From assembly GCF_947502445.1 (NCBI RefSeq), contig NZ_CANMZW010000040.1:1-55119 (forward strand): a stretch of DNA of 55,119 nt. Reading direction: 5' to 3'. This document shows positions 16,208-24,763 of the stretch, one piece after another; within the stretch, counting starts at the first letter, position 1, and each line of letters begins with the position of its first letter. Under the pieces are notes generated by a model that was not told the origin of the DNA, ran no database searches, and was given only the letters and a program-made list of their open reading frames with translations. The translations under genes were made by a program, and so were the position numbers. The stretch is from an uncultured Brevibacillus sp. Its GTDB lineage: Bacteria > Bacillota > Bacilli > Brevibacillales > Brevibacillaceae.

Positions 16208-17398
16208 ATGTCTCAAATGCTTGCTCTAGTCATTCTTGTTGGTATTTTATTTATCGGAGATTGGGTTGCGGTTCGGACAAAGGCCTGGGTGCCCTCCATC
16301 TTCGTCTGCGCAGTCCTGTTTCTTTTCGGATATTGGACATTCTTTCCGAAAGATATCGTAGCAGTGTCAGGTGTACCACCAGTGGTTGCGACGATGATGA
16401 TGTACTTGTTGATTACGAATATGGGTACGCTCTTATCTACTCAGGAATTAAAAAGACAGTGGAAAACGATTATTATTGCTCTGTCCGGTATTTTGGGAAT
16501 TATCGCTATTTTATTTGGTATCGGTACGTTTTTATTCGGTTATGAAACAATCGTGGTTGCTATCCCGCCATTGGTAGGGGGAGTAGTGTCTGCCCTCATC
16601 ATGTCAGAGGGAGCCAAAGAAGCAGGGCTTATCTCGCTTTCCGTATTTGCCATCGTCATTTACGTGATGCAGGGATTTGCAGGATACCCGATTACGTCGA
16701 TCATGTTGAAGAAAGAAGGCAAGAGACTTCTTGAGCAGTATCGTAGCCAAAAGCTGGCGACAGCAAGCCCGGAAATCGCTGCTACTGCTGAGAATACAGA
16801 GTCTGGTCTGACCTTATTTAAAAACATGCCAGCGAAGTACAACACCGATTTCTTTAAATTTTTCCGACTGGCATTGGTCGCGTATTTGGCTTATCTCGTT
16901 TCGACTCTGCTGGCGCCAATCGTGACAGTCAGCCCGTTCGTTCTCTGCTTGTTGTTCGGGGTTATTGCCAAGAGCATCGGGTTTCTGGAAAAGCAGGTTC
17001 TGCAACGAGCGAATGGTTTCGGTTTTGCCCTCATGGCGCTGATGCTTTTCATTTTCGACGGATTGAAGCAGGCGACACCAGCTATGATGCTTGAGATCAT
17101 TTATCCGCTTGTCGGTTGTATCGTTTTAGGTGTCATCGGGATGTATCTGTTCTCCTTGGTCGCTGGAAAACTGTTAAAAACGAGCAAGGAAATGGCGTTT
17201 GCCGTATCATTGACTGCTTTGTACGGCTTCCCGGCTGACTATATCATTACTGACGAAGTGATCAAGTCATTGACTGAGGATGAAAAAGAGAGAGAAATGC
17301 TGACGAGTCATATGCTGCCGCCGATGCTGGTGGGTGGGTTCATTACTGTTACGATTGTTTCCGTTATTTTGGCAGGGATATTTGTTGGGTTTTTGTAG
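16208..17398 (+). CDS. Multi-pass membrane transporter
   Basis: A 396-residue integral membrane protein with about 10-11 hydrophobic segments and a central cytoplasmic loop near residue 170-210 (KKEGKRLLEQYRSQKLATASPEIAATAENTESG). Both halves carry glycine-rich re-entrant-like stretches (AIPPLVGGVVSALIMSEGAKEAG and SLTALYGFPADYIITDEV), a layout shared with GltS-like and related secondary transporters. I do not assign a substrate. Its position behind an M20 amidohydrolase and a PucR-type regulator suggests uptake of that enzyme's substrate. ATG 16208 is chosen; a GTG three codons earlier is possible, and neither has a strong ribosome site. Confidence 0.7.
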   Translation: MSQMLALVILVGILFIGDWVAVRTKAWVPSIFVCAVLFLFGYWTFFPKDIVAVSGVPPVVATMMMYLLITNMGTLLSTQELKRQWKTIIIALSGILGIIAILFGIGTFLFGYETIVVAIPPLVGGVVSALIMSEGAKEAGLISLSVFAIVIYVMQGFAGYPITSIMLKKEGKRLLEQYRSQKLATASPEIAATAENTESGLTLFKNMPAKYNTDFFKFFRLALVAYLAYLVSTLLAPIVTVSPFVLCLLFGVIAKSIGFLEKQVLQRANGFGFALMALMLFIFDGLKQATPAMMLEIIYPLVGCIVLGVIGMYLFSLVAGKLLKTSKEMAFAVSLTALYGFPADYIITDEVIKSLTEDEKEREMLTSHMLPPMLVGGFITVTIVSVILAGIFVGFL

Positions 17399-17407
17399 GG
17401 AGAAAGC

Positions 17408-17458
17408 AAAAAGACGTGTACCGGAGCTTGATTGATTGCTCCGGTCACGTCTTTTTTT
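17408..17458 (+). terminator. Strong intrinsic terminator
   Basis: A long stem (AAAGACGTG, then ACCGGAGC; 10-base loop; GCTCCGGT, then CACGTCTTT) is followed by a run of T. It closes the amidohydrolase-transporter unit. Confidence 0.9.
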
Positions 17459-17561
17459 GTATTCTACTAGACAAATGACTTTACACACTTGAGAGGGAAA
17501 GATTATTGTTTTAGAGACTATTAAAAAAACGAAAACACCAACAGGGAGGCTAACTAAAGCA

Positions 17562-18260
17562 ATGAAACCCATCACTATACTAATCGCAGACGATGAGGCG
17601 GAGATTGCCGAACTGATTGCCTTGCATGTACAAAAAGAAGGCTACAATACGATGATCGCATCTGATGGAAAAGAAGCAGTGCAAGCGGTTCAAACCCATT
17701 CGATTGACCTCGCGATACTAGACATCATGATGCCAAATCTGAATGGATACGAAGCGACCCAACTCATCCGCGCCAAGCACAATATGCCAATCATCTTTTT
17801 GAGTGCCAAAGCATCCGATCTGGATAAAATCTCGGGACTGGTCATGGGGGCAGACGATTATATGACCAAGCCGTTCAATCCGCTGGAATTGATGGCACGC
17901 GTGAATGCACAGCTGCGCCGTTACAAGCAGCTCAATCAACCGGCAGCAACGGTCGAAAAAAAGGTTCTGGAGGCAGGCGGACTCGCGATTTATCCCGATC
18001 AGCGTATCGTCACCATGTACGGTGAAACGATCGAGCTGACGCCAAAGGAATTTGATATTTTGTATCTGCTGGCGAGCTATCCGAAGAAGGTATTCAGTGC
18101 CGAAAACATATTTGAGCATGTGTGGGGTGAGGCGTACTATGAAGGCTGCAATACGGTCATGGTGCATATTCGAACCTTGCGCAAAAAGCTTGGCGAGGAA
18201 AAGGCCAAAAACAAAGTCATAAAAACAGTCTGGGGCGTGGGGTATTCGTTTAATGGCTAA
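17562..18260 (+). CDS. OmpR-family response regulator, VanR-like
   Basis: A 232-residue response regulator. The receiver (1-120) has the acidic pair ADDEAE, phospho-acceptor Asp in LAILDIMMPNLNGYE (about residue 52), the Ser/Thr of FLSAKAS and the Lys of YMTKPFNPLEL. The C-terminal winged helix (about 135-230) has TPKEFDILYLLASYPKKVFSAENIFEHVWG and the trans_reg_C end NKVIKTVWGVGYSF. The sequence and neighbours (VanS-like kinase, VanY-like peptidase) put it in the VanR group. The stop overlaps the kinase start by 8 bases. It probably controls the peptidase and the ABC exporter downstream. Confidence 0.88.
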   Translation: MKPITILIADDEAEIAELIALHVQKEGYNTMIASDGKEAVQAVQTHSIDLAILDIMMPNLNGYEATQLIRAKHNMPIIFLSAKASDLDKISGLVMGADDYMTKPFNPLELMARVNAQLRRYKQLNQPAATVEKKVLEAGGLAIYPDQRIVTMYGETIELTPKEFDILYLLASYPKKVFSAENIFEHVWGEAYYEGCNTVMVHIRTLRKKLGEEKAKNKVIKTVWGVGYSFNG

Positions 18261-19350
18261 ACTATTACGAAGCTTTCGCTTTAAAATGATCGCACTCCTC
18301 GGGCTTAGCATGCTCTTTTCAGGCATCGTCACTTACTCGCTCTATAAAGTTCTTCAGCTTTACTACCGTTCACAAGTGAAGTTTGAAAACCCGCTGACAC
18401 CCATCCGCTATTTTATCCGAGAAGTTGGGGATATCAACTTCTTTTTGATCTTTTTCATCCCACTGGCCATTTTGTTTTTCTTTCTTTTCACCAAACGGTA
18501 TGCCACCTATTTTCAAGAGATTTCAACAGGGATTCATCATCTGGCAAATGGGGATTTCACCAAAAGCGTAGAAATATCCGCCGATGACGAGTTTGGGGAT
18601 ATTGCTAAAGACGTGAATCTGGCAAGCCAAAAGTTGCAGCAAGCAGTCCAAAGGGGAGATTTTGCAGAAAGCAGCAAGGACCAGCTTATTTTGAATTTGG
18701 CGCATGATTTGCGTACACCACTGACCTCGGTGATCGGGTATTTGGACCTCATCTTGCGTGACAAGCAGATGAGCGCGGACCAAACCAGGCATTATACGAC
18801 GATTGCGTATACCAAGTCTCAGCGTCTGGAAAAGCTGATCGATGAACTGTTCGAAATCACTCGAATGAACTACGGTATGATCACCATTGAGCGAGAAGTC
18901 ATCGACCTCGGCGAACTACTCAGCCAGCTTAGTGAAGAGCTGTACCCAGCCTTTGAAAAAAATCAATTAGAAGCAAGACTTCGCGTGACGTCCCAACTGT
19001 TTATTCGTGGAGATGGCGAGCTGTTGGCACGCGTATTCGAGAATTTCCTGACCAATGCGATTCGATACGGGCAGGATGGCAGGTTTGTTGATATCAACGG
19101 CTATCAGGAAGGTGATGAGGTCGTTGTTCAGGTAATCAATTACGGCAACCAGATCCCGGAAGAAGAGCTGCCACATCTGTTTGAAATGTTTTATACGGGC
19201 GACCAGGCTCGCTCTCACCAGGGAGGAAGCACCGGACTTGGGCTGTTCATCGCCAAAAATATCGTGGAGCAACATCATGGGACTGTATCTGCCCAAAGTG
19301 ATGTAATCCGAACGCTTTTTGAAGTACGATTGCCAGTAGAATCTATGTAA
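18253..19350 (+). CDS. Membrane sensor histidine kinase, VanS-like
   Basis: A 365-residue kinase with two transmembrane segments (about 12-30 and 58-78) enclosing a short extracytoplasmic loop of about 28 residues, a HAMP linker (ISTGIHHLANGDFTKSVEISADDEFGDIAKDVN), a HisKA domain with the phospho-His in LNLAHDLRTPLTSVIGYLDLI, and an HATPase domain with N box (ENFLTNAIRYG) and G box (GGSTGLGLFIAKNIVEQHHG). The short external loop suggests sensing in or at the membrane, as in VanS and other envelope-stress kinases. It is translationally coupled to the regulator before it. No vanHAX genes are in the window, so resistance by D-Ala-D-Lac is not indicated here. Confidence 0.88.
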   Translation: MAKLLRSFRFKMIALLGLSMLFSGIVTYSLYKVLQLYYRSQVKFENPLTPIRYFIREVGDINFFLIFFIPLAILFFFLFTKRYATYFQEISTGIHHLANGDFTKSVEISADDEFGDIAKDVNLASQKLQQAVQRGDFAESSKDQLILNLAHDLRTPLTSVIGYLDLILRDKQMSADQTRHYTTIAYTKSQRLEKLIDELFEITRMNYGMITIEREVIDLGELLSQLSEELYPAFEKNQLEARLRVTSQLFIRGDGELLARVFENFLTNAIRYGQDGRFVDINGYQEGDEVVVQVINYGNQIPEEELPHLFEMFYTGDQARSHQGGSTGLGLFIAKNIVEQHHGTVSAQSDVIRTLFEVRLPVESM

Positions 19351-19388
19351 CAGACGAGATACAGCAGCCAGAACGAGTACTGATTTTA

Positions 19389-19485
19389 GAAAAACTTTAT
19401 GTTTACCCCACTTTTTCTTTTAAAAGTTTTTCCTACCCTGTTTACGTGACGAGCTAGGGAGGAAACTGCAATGAAAAAGTGGGGT
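19389..19485 (+). promoter_or_regulatory. Leader of the VanY-like gene with competing RNA structures covering the ribosome site
   Basis: Three pairings are visible. Outer arm 19405-19417 (ACCCCACTTTTTC) pairs perfectly over 13 bp with 19473-19485 at the start codon. An inner arm near 19428-19439 (TTTTCCTACCCT) pairs with the ribosome site AGGGAGGAAA at 19456-19465 with one bulge. Alternatively GAAAAACTTT (19389-19398) pairs perfectly with AAAGTTTTTC (19423-19432), which would break the inner stem and release the ribosome site. The first two would hide the translation start. The pairings are seen in sequence; the switch is inferred. The inverted repeats could instead be protein operators. Confidence 0.55.
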
Positions 19486-20331
19486 TGTTTGTTTTTCATC
19501 GTGCTTTTGGTGGTCGGCTATAAGGTTGTGGAGCCATTCGCATGGGGAGGACAGAAGCAGCTAGAGGGAAGCAATCAAGAGCAAGCAAGAGCAGCTCAGA
19601 ACTACAAAACAATCAGCGTTGAAAAAGACCAGATATACCAAGGGAATTTATTGTTGGTCAACAAAGACTATCCCGTTCATCAAGAGGGGGTAGCATCCGA
19701 TGTAGTCAATTTGTCCAGGCATGCTTACTTGCTCGATGGCTATGCGCTGATTGACGGTAGCATTGAATTGTCAGAGAAAGTAGCAGAGTCCTTTTTGGAG
19801 ATGGTCCAGGCAGCAAGTGCGGATCATGTGAACCATTTTATGATAAATAGTGGCTATCGAGGTTTTGAAGAGCAAAGAATGCTCTATGAAAAAATGGGGT
19901 CCGACTATGCTTTGCCAGAAGGCTATAGCGAGCACAATCTCGGTCTGTCTCTGGACATCGGATCAACACAAATGAAGATGGATCAGGCACCAGAAGGAAA
20001 GTGGCTGAAGAAAAACGCTTGGAAATACGGATTTATCTTGCGCTATCCCGAAGACAAGGTGGCGATTACGGGCATTCAGTACGAGCCTTGGCACTATCGC
20101 TATCTCGGCTTGCCGCACAGCGCGATCATACAGGAGAAGCACTTTACGCTGGAGGAGTACCTCGATTACTTGAAAGAGGTGAAAGAGACGACAGTGACTG
20201 CCCTGGGTGAGAGCTATCGCATTTTCTATTACCCGGTTGCGCAGGACGCCATGATCCAGGTACCGACAAATCGCAAGTATGTGATTTCCGGAGACAATCG
20301 GGAAGGGGTCATTGTGACCGTATATCCGTGA
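19471..20331 (+). CDS. D-alanyl-D-alanine carboxypeptidase, VanY/M15B type
   Basis: A 286-residue zinc peptidase that trims the terminal D-Ala of peptidoglycan stem peptides outside the membrane. Residues 1-22 are a signal anchor. The M15B motifs are all there: SGYRGFEEQ (127-135), SEHNLGLSLDI (153-163, zinc ligands His155 and Asp162) and EPWHYRYLG (205-213, catalytic Glu205 and zinc ligand His208). A 60-residue C-terminal extension follows the catalytic domain. ATG 19471 has AGGGAGG at the right distance, but this site lies in a strong potential hairpin. It follows VanR/VanS-like genes by 120 bases and precedes an ABC exporter, so it is likely part of the same envelope response. Confidence 0.88.
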   Translation: MKKWGCLFFIVLLVVGYKVVEPFAWGGQKQLEGSNQEQARAAQNYKTISVEKDQIYQGNLLLVNKDYPVHQEGVASDVVNLSRHAYLLDGYALIDGSIELSEKVAESFLEMVQAASADHVNHFMINSGYRGFEEQRMLYEKMGSDYALPEGYSEHNLGLSLDIGSTQMKMDQAPEGKWLKKNAWKYGFILRYPEDKVAITGIQYEPWHYRYLGLPHSAIIQEKHFTLEEYLDYLKEVKETTVTALGESYRIFYYPVAQDAMIQVPTNRKYVISGDNREGVIVTVYP

Positions 20332-20371
20332 TGAAAAACGTTGCCTTTTTGATTCGGGCAGGGAGGAATTT

Positions 20372-21631
20372 ATGATGAAAAAGCACTGGTGGATCGTGCT
20401 CGGTGCGGGGGTGCTGGCAATCGGTCTTGGTGGCGGCTATGTGTTTCAATCAGACGATGCGCTTCGCCAAGGGGTTCCGGTCATGCTGACAACGGCAATA
20501 ACGGCAGATATGGAAAACACGATTCTCACATCCGGAATTGTCAAAGTAAGCAATGAGCACACCTTGTTTGCGAATAGCTCTGGTGATCTACGCAATTATT
20601 CCATCCAAGACGGTGACAAAGTCAGCAAGGGGCAGGTCATCGGCAGCATTGATACATCGGACGTAAGCAATCAAATTATGGATATCGAAGCGCAAATCGC
20701 AATTCAGCAAGCGAATATTGCCAGATTGTCCAAAAGTGTGGAGCCGGAGGAAATCACCAAGCTTCAGGAGGAACTGGCACAGGATGAGCGCGATCATCAG
20801 ACGGCCCTACAGCATTTCGAACGTACACAATCGCTGTTTTCTTCGGGAGTGTCCACGCAGCTGGATGTAGAGCAGGCAAAGCAAAAGCTGCTGACGGCAG
20901 AATCAAAGGTAAAGGTCACCAAGCAAAACCTCTTGTTGAAGCAAAAAGGGCCAGACAAGACCGAAATCCAGTCATATGAAGCGCAAATACAGAAGCTGAA
21001 TCTGGAAAAGGCCAAATACGAAAAGCAGCGGGTCCAGAGCAGTATCGTTTCTCCGATCGACGGGACGGTGCTTTCCACCAAAGTGAAAAGAGGAAAAGTG
21101 CTAAGTAAAGGTGAGGAAATTCTCACGATTGGTGATACTGACAGCTTGATCGTCGAGGCCGAGGTAGGCGAATCTGATCTGCGAAAAATAAAAATCGGGC
21201 AGGAAGCTGTCGTTACAGGGATTTCATTGGGTGGCGAACAGCTGGGGGGCAAGGTGTCGCGGATCTCTCCGATAGCGGTAACAACCCAAGGGTCAGAAGG
21301 CGAAAAGACGCGGGTTACGGTCATCGTCCATCTGGACACAGCCAACGAATATTTGAAGCCGGGCTTTCATGTTGACGTAGATATCGTTTTGCAAAAAGAA
21401 GCCAACGCCGTACAAGTACCGAGCGAATGTGTCATTACCGATCAGGATGGCTCAACATTCGTCTGGATCGCGGAAAATGGCAGGGCAAAGAAGAAAACTG
21501 TTACGACAGGCATCGAAAATGAGCTTTCTGTCCAAATCAAAAGCGGCTTGGATGGAACGGAAGAGCTGATTGCCAATCCGCCGGAGTCGTTGCAGGAAAA
21601 TGAACCTGTCTTCCTGGGTCCATCCGCTTGA
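20372..21631 (+). CDS. MacA/HlyD-type periplasmic adaptor of an ABC exporter
   Basis: A 419-residue membrane-fusion-type protein. It has an N-terminal anchor (WWIVLGAGVLAIGLGGGYVF), a split barrel-sandwich lipoyl domain (SGDLRNYSIQDGDKVSKGQVIGSIDT and later SPIDGTVLSTKVKRGKVLSKGEEILTIGD), a long alpha-helical hairpin in between (about residues 105-215, Gln/Glu/Lys-rich), a beta-barrel, and a membrane-proximal C-terminus. In Gram-positives such proteins stabilise MacB-like permeases (YknX type). It starts 40 bases after the VanY-like gene and is followed after 25 bases by the ATPase gene. AGGGAGG precedes ATG 20372; ATG 20375 is also possible. Confidence 0.85.
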   Translation: MMKKHWWIVLGAGVLAIGLGGGYVFQSDDALRQGVPVMLTTAITADMENTILTSGIVKVSNEHTLFANSSGDLRNYSIQDGDKVSKGQVIGSIDTSDVSNQIMDIEAQIAIQQANIARLSKSVEPEEITKLQEELAQDERDHQTALQHFERTQSLFSSGVSTQLDVEQAKQKLLTAESKVKVTKQNLLLKQKGPDKTEIQSYEAQIQKLNLEKAKYEKQRVQSSIVSPIDGTVLSTKVKRGKVLSKGEEILTIGDTDSLIVEAEVGESDLRKIKIGQEAVVTGISLGGEQLGGKVSRISPIAVTTQGSEGEKTRVTVIVHLDTANEYLKPGFHVDVDIVLQKEANAVQVPSECVITDQDGSTFVWIAENGRAKKKTVTTGIENELSVQIKSGLDGTEELIANPPESLQENEPVFLGPSA

Positions 21632-21656
21632 GATCATGGAGGAGGGGAGGATACCT

Positions 21657-22376
21657 ATGCTGCACATTGAGGGATTAACCAAGCAGTACAAGACGGATGA
21701 AGTAGAATTGTTTGCTCTGAAAAATATCAATGTCCATGTGTCCAAAGGCGAATTCGTAGCAATCGTTGGCCCGTCTGGGTCAGGGAAATCAACGTTCATG
21801 AACATGCTGGGCTGTCTGGATCGGCCAACCTCTGGCTCCTATGTCTTGGACGGAATCGAAGTCACCCGGTTAAAAGACAAGGAGCTCGCTGGAGTACGCA
21901 ATCAAAAAATCGGCTTTGTGTTCCAATCTTTTAACCTGCTGCCGCGCGCTACTTCCCTGCGAAATGTCGAGATACCGATGCTGTACGCCGGAGTTGGGAT
22001 GGCAGAAAGGAAAAAAAGAGCGACCGCTGCATTGCAACGGGTTGGTCTCGGCCCGCGTATGGGGCATAAACCGTCACAGCTTTCTGGTGGTCAAAGACAA
22101 CGGGTCGCTATTGCCAGAGCATTGGTCAACCAGCCAGCCATTGTGCTGGCGGATGAGCCGACGGGTAATCTGGATAGTCGCTCAAGTATGGAGGTTATGA
22201 CGATCTTTCAGGAATTGCATGCACAAGGGGTAACGATTCTGCTGGTCACGCATGAAGCAGATATTGCCCAGCATGCTGAGCGGGTCATCACGTTTAAAGA
22301 TGGTTGCATTATCAAAGACGAGCAAGTAGAATGCCGTTTGTTTGCCACAGCATCTGAAGAGGTGACTCTTACATGA
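21657..22376 (+). CDS. ABC exporter ATPase, MacB/LolD type
   Basis: A 239-residue ATPase. Walker A GPSGSGKST (about residues 38-46), Q-loop FVFQSFNLLPRAT, signature LSGGQRQRVAIARAL, Walker B IVLADEPTGNLD and switch His in LLVTHEADIA are all intact. The Q-loop sequence is that of the MacB/LolD/YknY group. ATG 21657 is preceded by GGAGGGGAGG; the frame is open upstream into the adaptor's 3' end but without support as protein. Its last codons overlap the permease start (ATGA), so the two are translationally coupled. Confidence 0.9.
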   Translation: MLHIEGLTKQYKTDEVELFALKNINVHVSKGEFVAIVGPSGSGKSTFMNMLGCLDRPTSGSYVLDGIEVTRLKDKELAGVRNQKIGFVFQSFNLLPRATSLRNVEIPMLYAGVGMAERKKRATAALQRVGLGPRMGHKPSQLSGGQRQRVAIARALVNQPAIVLADEPTGNLDSRSSMEVMTIFQELHAQGVTILLVTHEADIAQHAERVITFKDGCIIKDEQVECRLFATASEEVTLT

Positions 22377-23560
22377 ATCTATCGGAGAGCCTACGCTCTG
22401 CCCTCGACGGCATTGGCGCCAACAAGCTTCGTGCCAGCCTGACGATGTCTGGAATCATCATTGGAATAACGTCTGTCATCGCTGTCATGACACTCGGCAA
22501 TGGCAGTCAACAGGCCTACACCGATCAACTGGACAAAATGGGAGCGACGACTTTTAGTGTATATTACAACTGGGACGTCAGACTGGGGAGCAAAACTACT
22601 GATTTAACCGTTGAGGATGCGGATGCACTCCCGCAGCTTTCACCTTATATCGATGCAGCTGTGCCGTTTTTCCCCAATTACGGAACGATTCACGGGTCGA
22701 AAAAGGAACAAAATGCGAGAGTGCAAGGCACCAATGGAGACTTGCTTAAAATTAAACCGAATCTAACCCTTGTCAAAGGCAGATTTTTTACCAGGCAGGA
22801 AGTCAAAGAGGCCAAGCGTGTTATCGTTTTGGATCAGGAATTGGCGCAGGGGCTATTTGGGAATGAAGATCCGATAGGCAAAAGAGTTACGTTTAAGATG
22901 GCTGCGGCCATCGTCATCGGAGTAGTCAAGGAAGATAAGCTCTCGTTTGATCAAGGGGGAGCAATGACTGCGTACATGCCGATTACGTATATGCAAAATG
23001 TGAACGGAACAAAGTACATTTCAACCATGTCGGTGAAAGCGTCATCCAAAGCGACAATCCAGGCAGCAAAGGACCAGACAATCCAATATTTAGACCGCAA
23101 GCATGAGCGCGAAAATTATTACCAAATTGAAAGTATTGAGGATTCATTAATGGGTCTTGATAGCTTTTCCGGGACGCTTACGACGACCTTCAGCGTCGCT
23201 GCCGGGATTGCACTGCTTGTTGGCGGAATCGGGGTCATGAATATCATGCTTGTATCCGTGACGGAGCGGACCAGAGAAATCGGCATTCGCAAGGCGTTAG
23301 GTGCCCGTCACAGAGACATTTTGCTGCAGTTTTTGATCGAATCCGTCATCGTCTGTCTGATCGGTGGCACGCTCGGAATACTATGCGGGATCGGCACCGC
23401 GTCCTTCGCGTCGCAATACGTCGATGTACCGCCGCTGGTTTCGTGGGACAGCATCCTCATTGCGTTTGGCTTTTCCAGTGCGATTGGTATTTTCTTTGGA
23501 CTATATCCGGCGAGCAAGGCAGCCAGACTGAATCCGATTGAAGCACTGCGGTATGAATAA
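22373..23560 (+). CDS. ABC exporter permease, MacB-like
   Basis: A 395-residue permease with the MacB/FtsX layout: one N-terminal transmembrane segment (ASLTMSGIIIGITSVIAVMTLG), a large extracytoplasmic MacB_PCD domain of about 230 residues, and three C-terminal transmembrane segments (about 275-297, 325-350, 360-380) with the conserved cytoplasmic motif VTERTREIGIRKALGARHRDI. With the adaptor and ATPase it makes a tripartite exporter that moves peptides, antibiotics or lipids from the outer leaflet. Linkage to VanR/S/Y-like genes points to defence against a cell-wall-active compound. A terminator follows. Confidence 0.88.
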   Translation: MNLSESLRSALDGIGANKLRASLTMSGIIIGITSVIAVMTLGNGSQQAYTDQLDKMGATTFSVYYNWDVRLGSKTTDLTVEDADALPQLSPYIDAAVPFFPNYGTIHGSKKEQNARVQGTNGDLLKIKPNLTLVKGRFFTRQEVKEAKRVIVLDQELAQGLFGNEDPIGKRVTFKMAAAIVIGVVKEDKLSFDQGGAMTAYMPITYMQNVNGTKYISTMSVKASSKATIQAAKDQTIQYLDRKHERENYYQIESIEDSLMGLDSFSGTLTTTFSVAAGIALLVGGIGVMNIMLVSVTERTREIGIRKALGARHRDILLQFLIESVIVCLIGGTLGILCGIGTASFASQYVDVPPLVSWDSILIAFGFSSAIGIFFGLYPASKAARLNPIEALRYE

Positions 23561-23573
23561 GATGCTTACTGAA

Positions 23574-23606
23574 AATCTTACGTCGATCTTAGGCGTAAGG
23601 TTTTTT
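23574..23606 (+). terminator. Intrinsic terminator after the MacB-like permease
   Basis: ATCTTACG, then an 11-base loop, then CGTAAGGT with one G-U pair, followed by six T (23601-23606). Confidence 0.8.
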
Positions 23607-23632
23607 GTGCGGTTTCGTAAGCGGGCAAGCGG

Positions 23633-24058
23633 CTAGCGGTTTCCTCCCGGGATTTGTTGAATCCGGCAATTATGGAAAGCAGTCAGTTTCCATTCACCAT
23701 TTTGCTTTACAAGCACATTTGTATTAATCGACCCTCTGTCGTCAGGATCGTTAGCTGGATCATCCAAGCGGGCTTCTCCAATCGCATGAACGATTGCTAC
23801 ATCCGTTGCAAGGAAACGAGGCTTTAGCTCGGAAAAAGCATGATAAACCAGAGTGGAGCCTTTAAGCGGACCGTTGAATAACCATTGATGGACTTCAGCA
23901 ATTTGTTTTCGTCCCTTTAAATGCTGTCCCATAAAAGTCACGTAATCAGCATCCTCCGTAAAGCAGTCGCCATAAGCTGTTCCATCGCCGTTATTCCAAG
24001 CGTCGACTAGTTTTGTGAATAGAGCATGGATGGCCATCAGATCTGTTTGATTTGTCAT
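23633..24058 (-). CDS. SnoaL-like / SgcJ-EcaC family protein
   Basis: A 141-residue protein of the cone-shaped SnoaL/DUF4440 fold: AIHALFTKLVDAWNNGDGTAYGDCFTEDADYVTFMGQHLKGRKQIAEVHQWLFNGPLKGS, then the C-terminal strands NVLVKQNGEWKLTAFHNCRIQ. Such proteins are small ligand-binding or isomerase-like enzymes; the substrate is unknown. I chose ATG 24058; the longer frame to 24250 would overlap the divergent MarR gene and adds unrelated residues. It is divergent from a marR gene with a shared palindromic intergenic region, so it is a likely target of that regulator. Confidence 0.75.
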   Translation of the reverse strand: MTNQTDLMAIHALFTKLVDAWNNGDGTAYGDCFTEDADYVTFMGQHLKGRKQIAEVHQWLFNGPLKGSTLVYHAFSELKPRFLATDVAIVHAIGEARLDDPANDPDDRGSINTNVLVKQNGEWKLTAFHNCRIQQIPGGNR

Positions 24059-24145
24059 GAGATTCAATCCCTTCTTTTTCAAATGGTGGGGGCAGACTTT
24101 GAGATGTGTTATACTGTTGCTGATGCTAAATCTTAATAAGAAAAG

Positions 24146-24184
24146 TATCTTGAATGATTTTATATCTTGATTTATTAAGATATA
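24146..24184. promoter_or_regulatory. Probable MarR operator between divergent genes
   Basis: A perfect dyad TATATCTT (24161-24168), 8 bases, AAGATATA (24177-24184) lies 25 bases before the marR start. The octamer TATCTTGA also occurs as a direct repeat at 24146-24153 and 24163-24170. The size and position suit autoregulation by the adjacent MarR protein and joint control of the SnoaL-like gene. Confidence 0.55.
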
Positions 24185-24209
24185 CGAATCATAAGCTGGA
24201 GGTTCCCTT

Positions 24210-24701
24210 ATGTCAATAGACGATTTACCATCTGCTTTTTCCAACCTCACGTCTCCCCAGCAGGCGTTGCTTCAAGAATTACGTCAAAACAGTGCGCGTG
24301 CTGTGATGCTGCATGAGCTTGTTTCAGAAAAATTGGGTCTGAATGCCACGGACCATAAATGTCTCGATTTCCTCAATCGTACGGGCCCGGTAACAGCAGG
24401 CCAGCTGGCGCAATTAACAGGACTGACAACGGGAGCGGTAACAAGTGTCATCGATCGACTGGAAAAGGCAGGCTATGTGGTCAGGGATAAGGATCCCAAT
24501 GACCGCAGACGTGTTGTAGTCAAAGCTTCACCAGAAAATGCTGCGCAGATAGCCCCCTTGTTTGAATCTGTCATGCAAGCTACGATTCAGATCATGTCGC
24601 AGTACGACGAGCAGGAGACGCTTCTGATTCTTGGATTTATGAAGCAGTGTAATGATATGACTTTAGCCGAAATGAACAAAATGAAACAAAGTGAATCGTA
24701 G
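24210..24701 (+). CDS. MarR family transcriptional regulator
   Basis: A 163-residue dimeric winged-helix regulator. The core LGLNATDHKCLDFLNRTGPVTAGQLAQLTGLTTGAVTSVIDRLEKAGYVVRDKDPNDRRRVVVKAS contains the recognition helix and the DPNDRR wing that define MarR. Helices at both ends form the dimer interface. The ribosome site CTGGAGG precedes ATG 24210. It is divergent from a SnoaL-like gene with a palindrome between them; it likely represses that gene and itself until an unknown ligand binds. Confidence 0.9.
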   Translation: MSIDDLPSAFSNLTSPQQALLQELRQNSARAVMLHELVSEKLGLNATDHKCLDFLNRTGPVTAGQLAQLTGLTTGAVTSVIDRLEKAGYVVRDKDPNDRRRVVVKASPENAAQIAPLFESVMQATIQIMSQYDEQETLLILGFMKQCNDMTLAEMNKMKQSES

Positions 24702-24763
24702 CGATACGGTCTTCTTGCGAATGGAATGAGTGATTTGCAGAAGATATTGAAAGGGTGTCAAGA

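Noticed and set aside
17562..20331. Vancomycin resistance operon
   Set aside because: vanH, vanA/B-type ligase and vanX are not present; only VanR/S/Y-like genes are seen.
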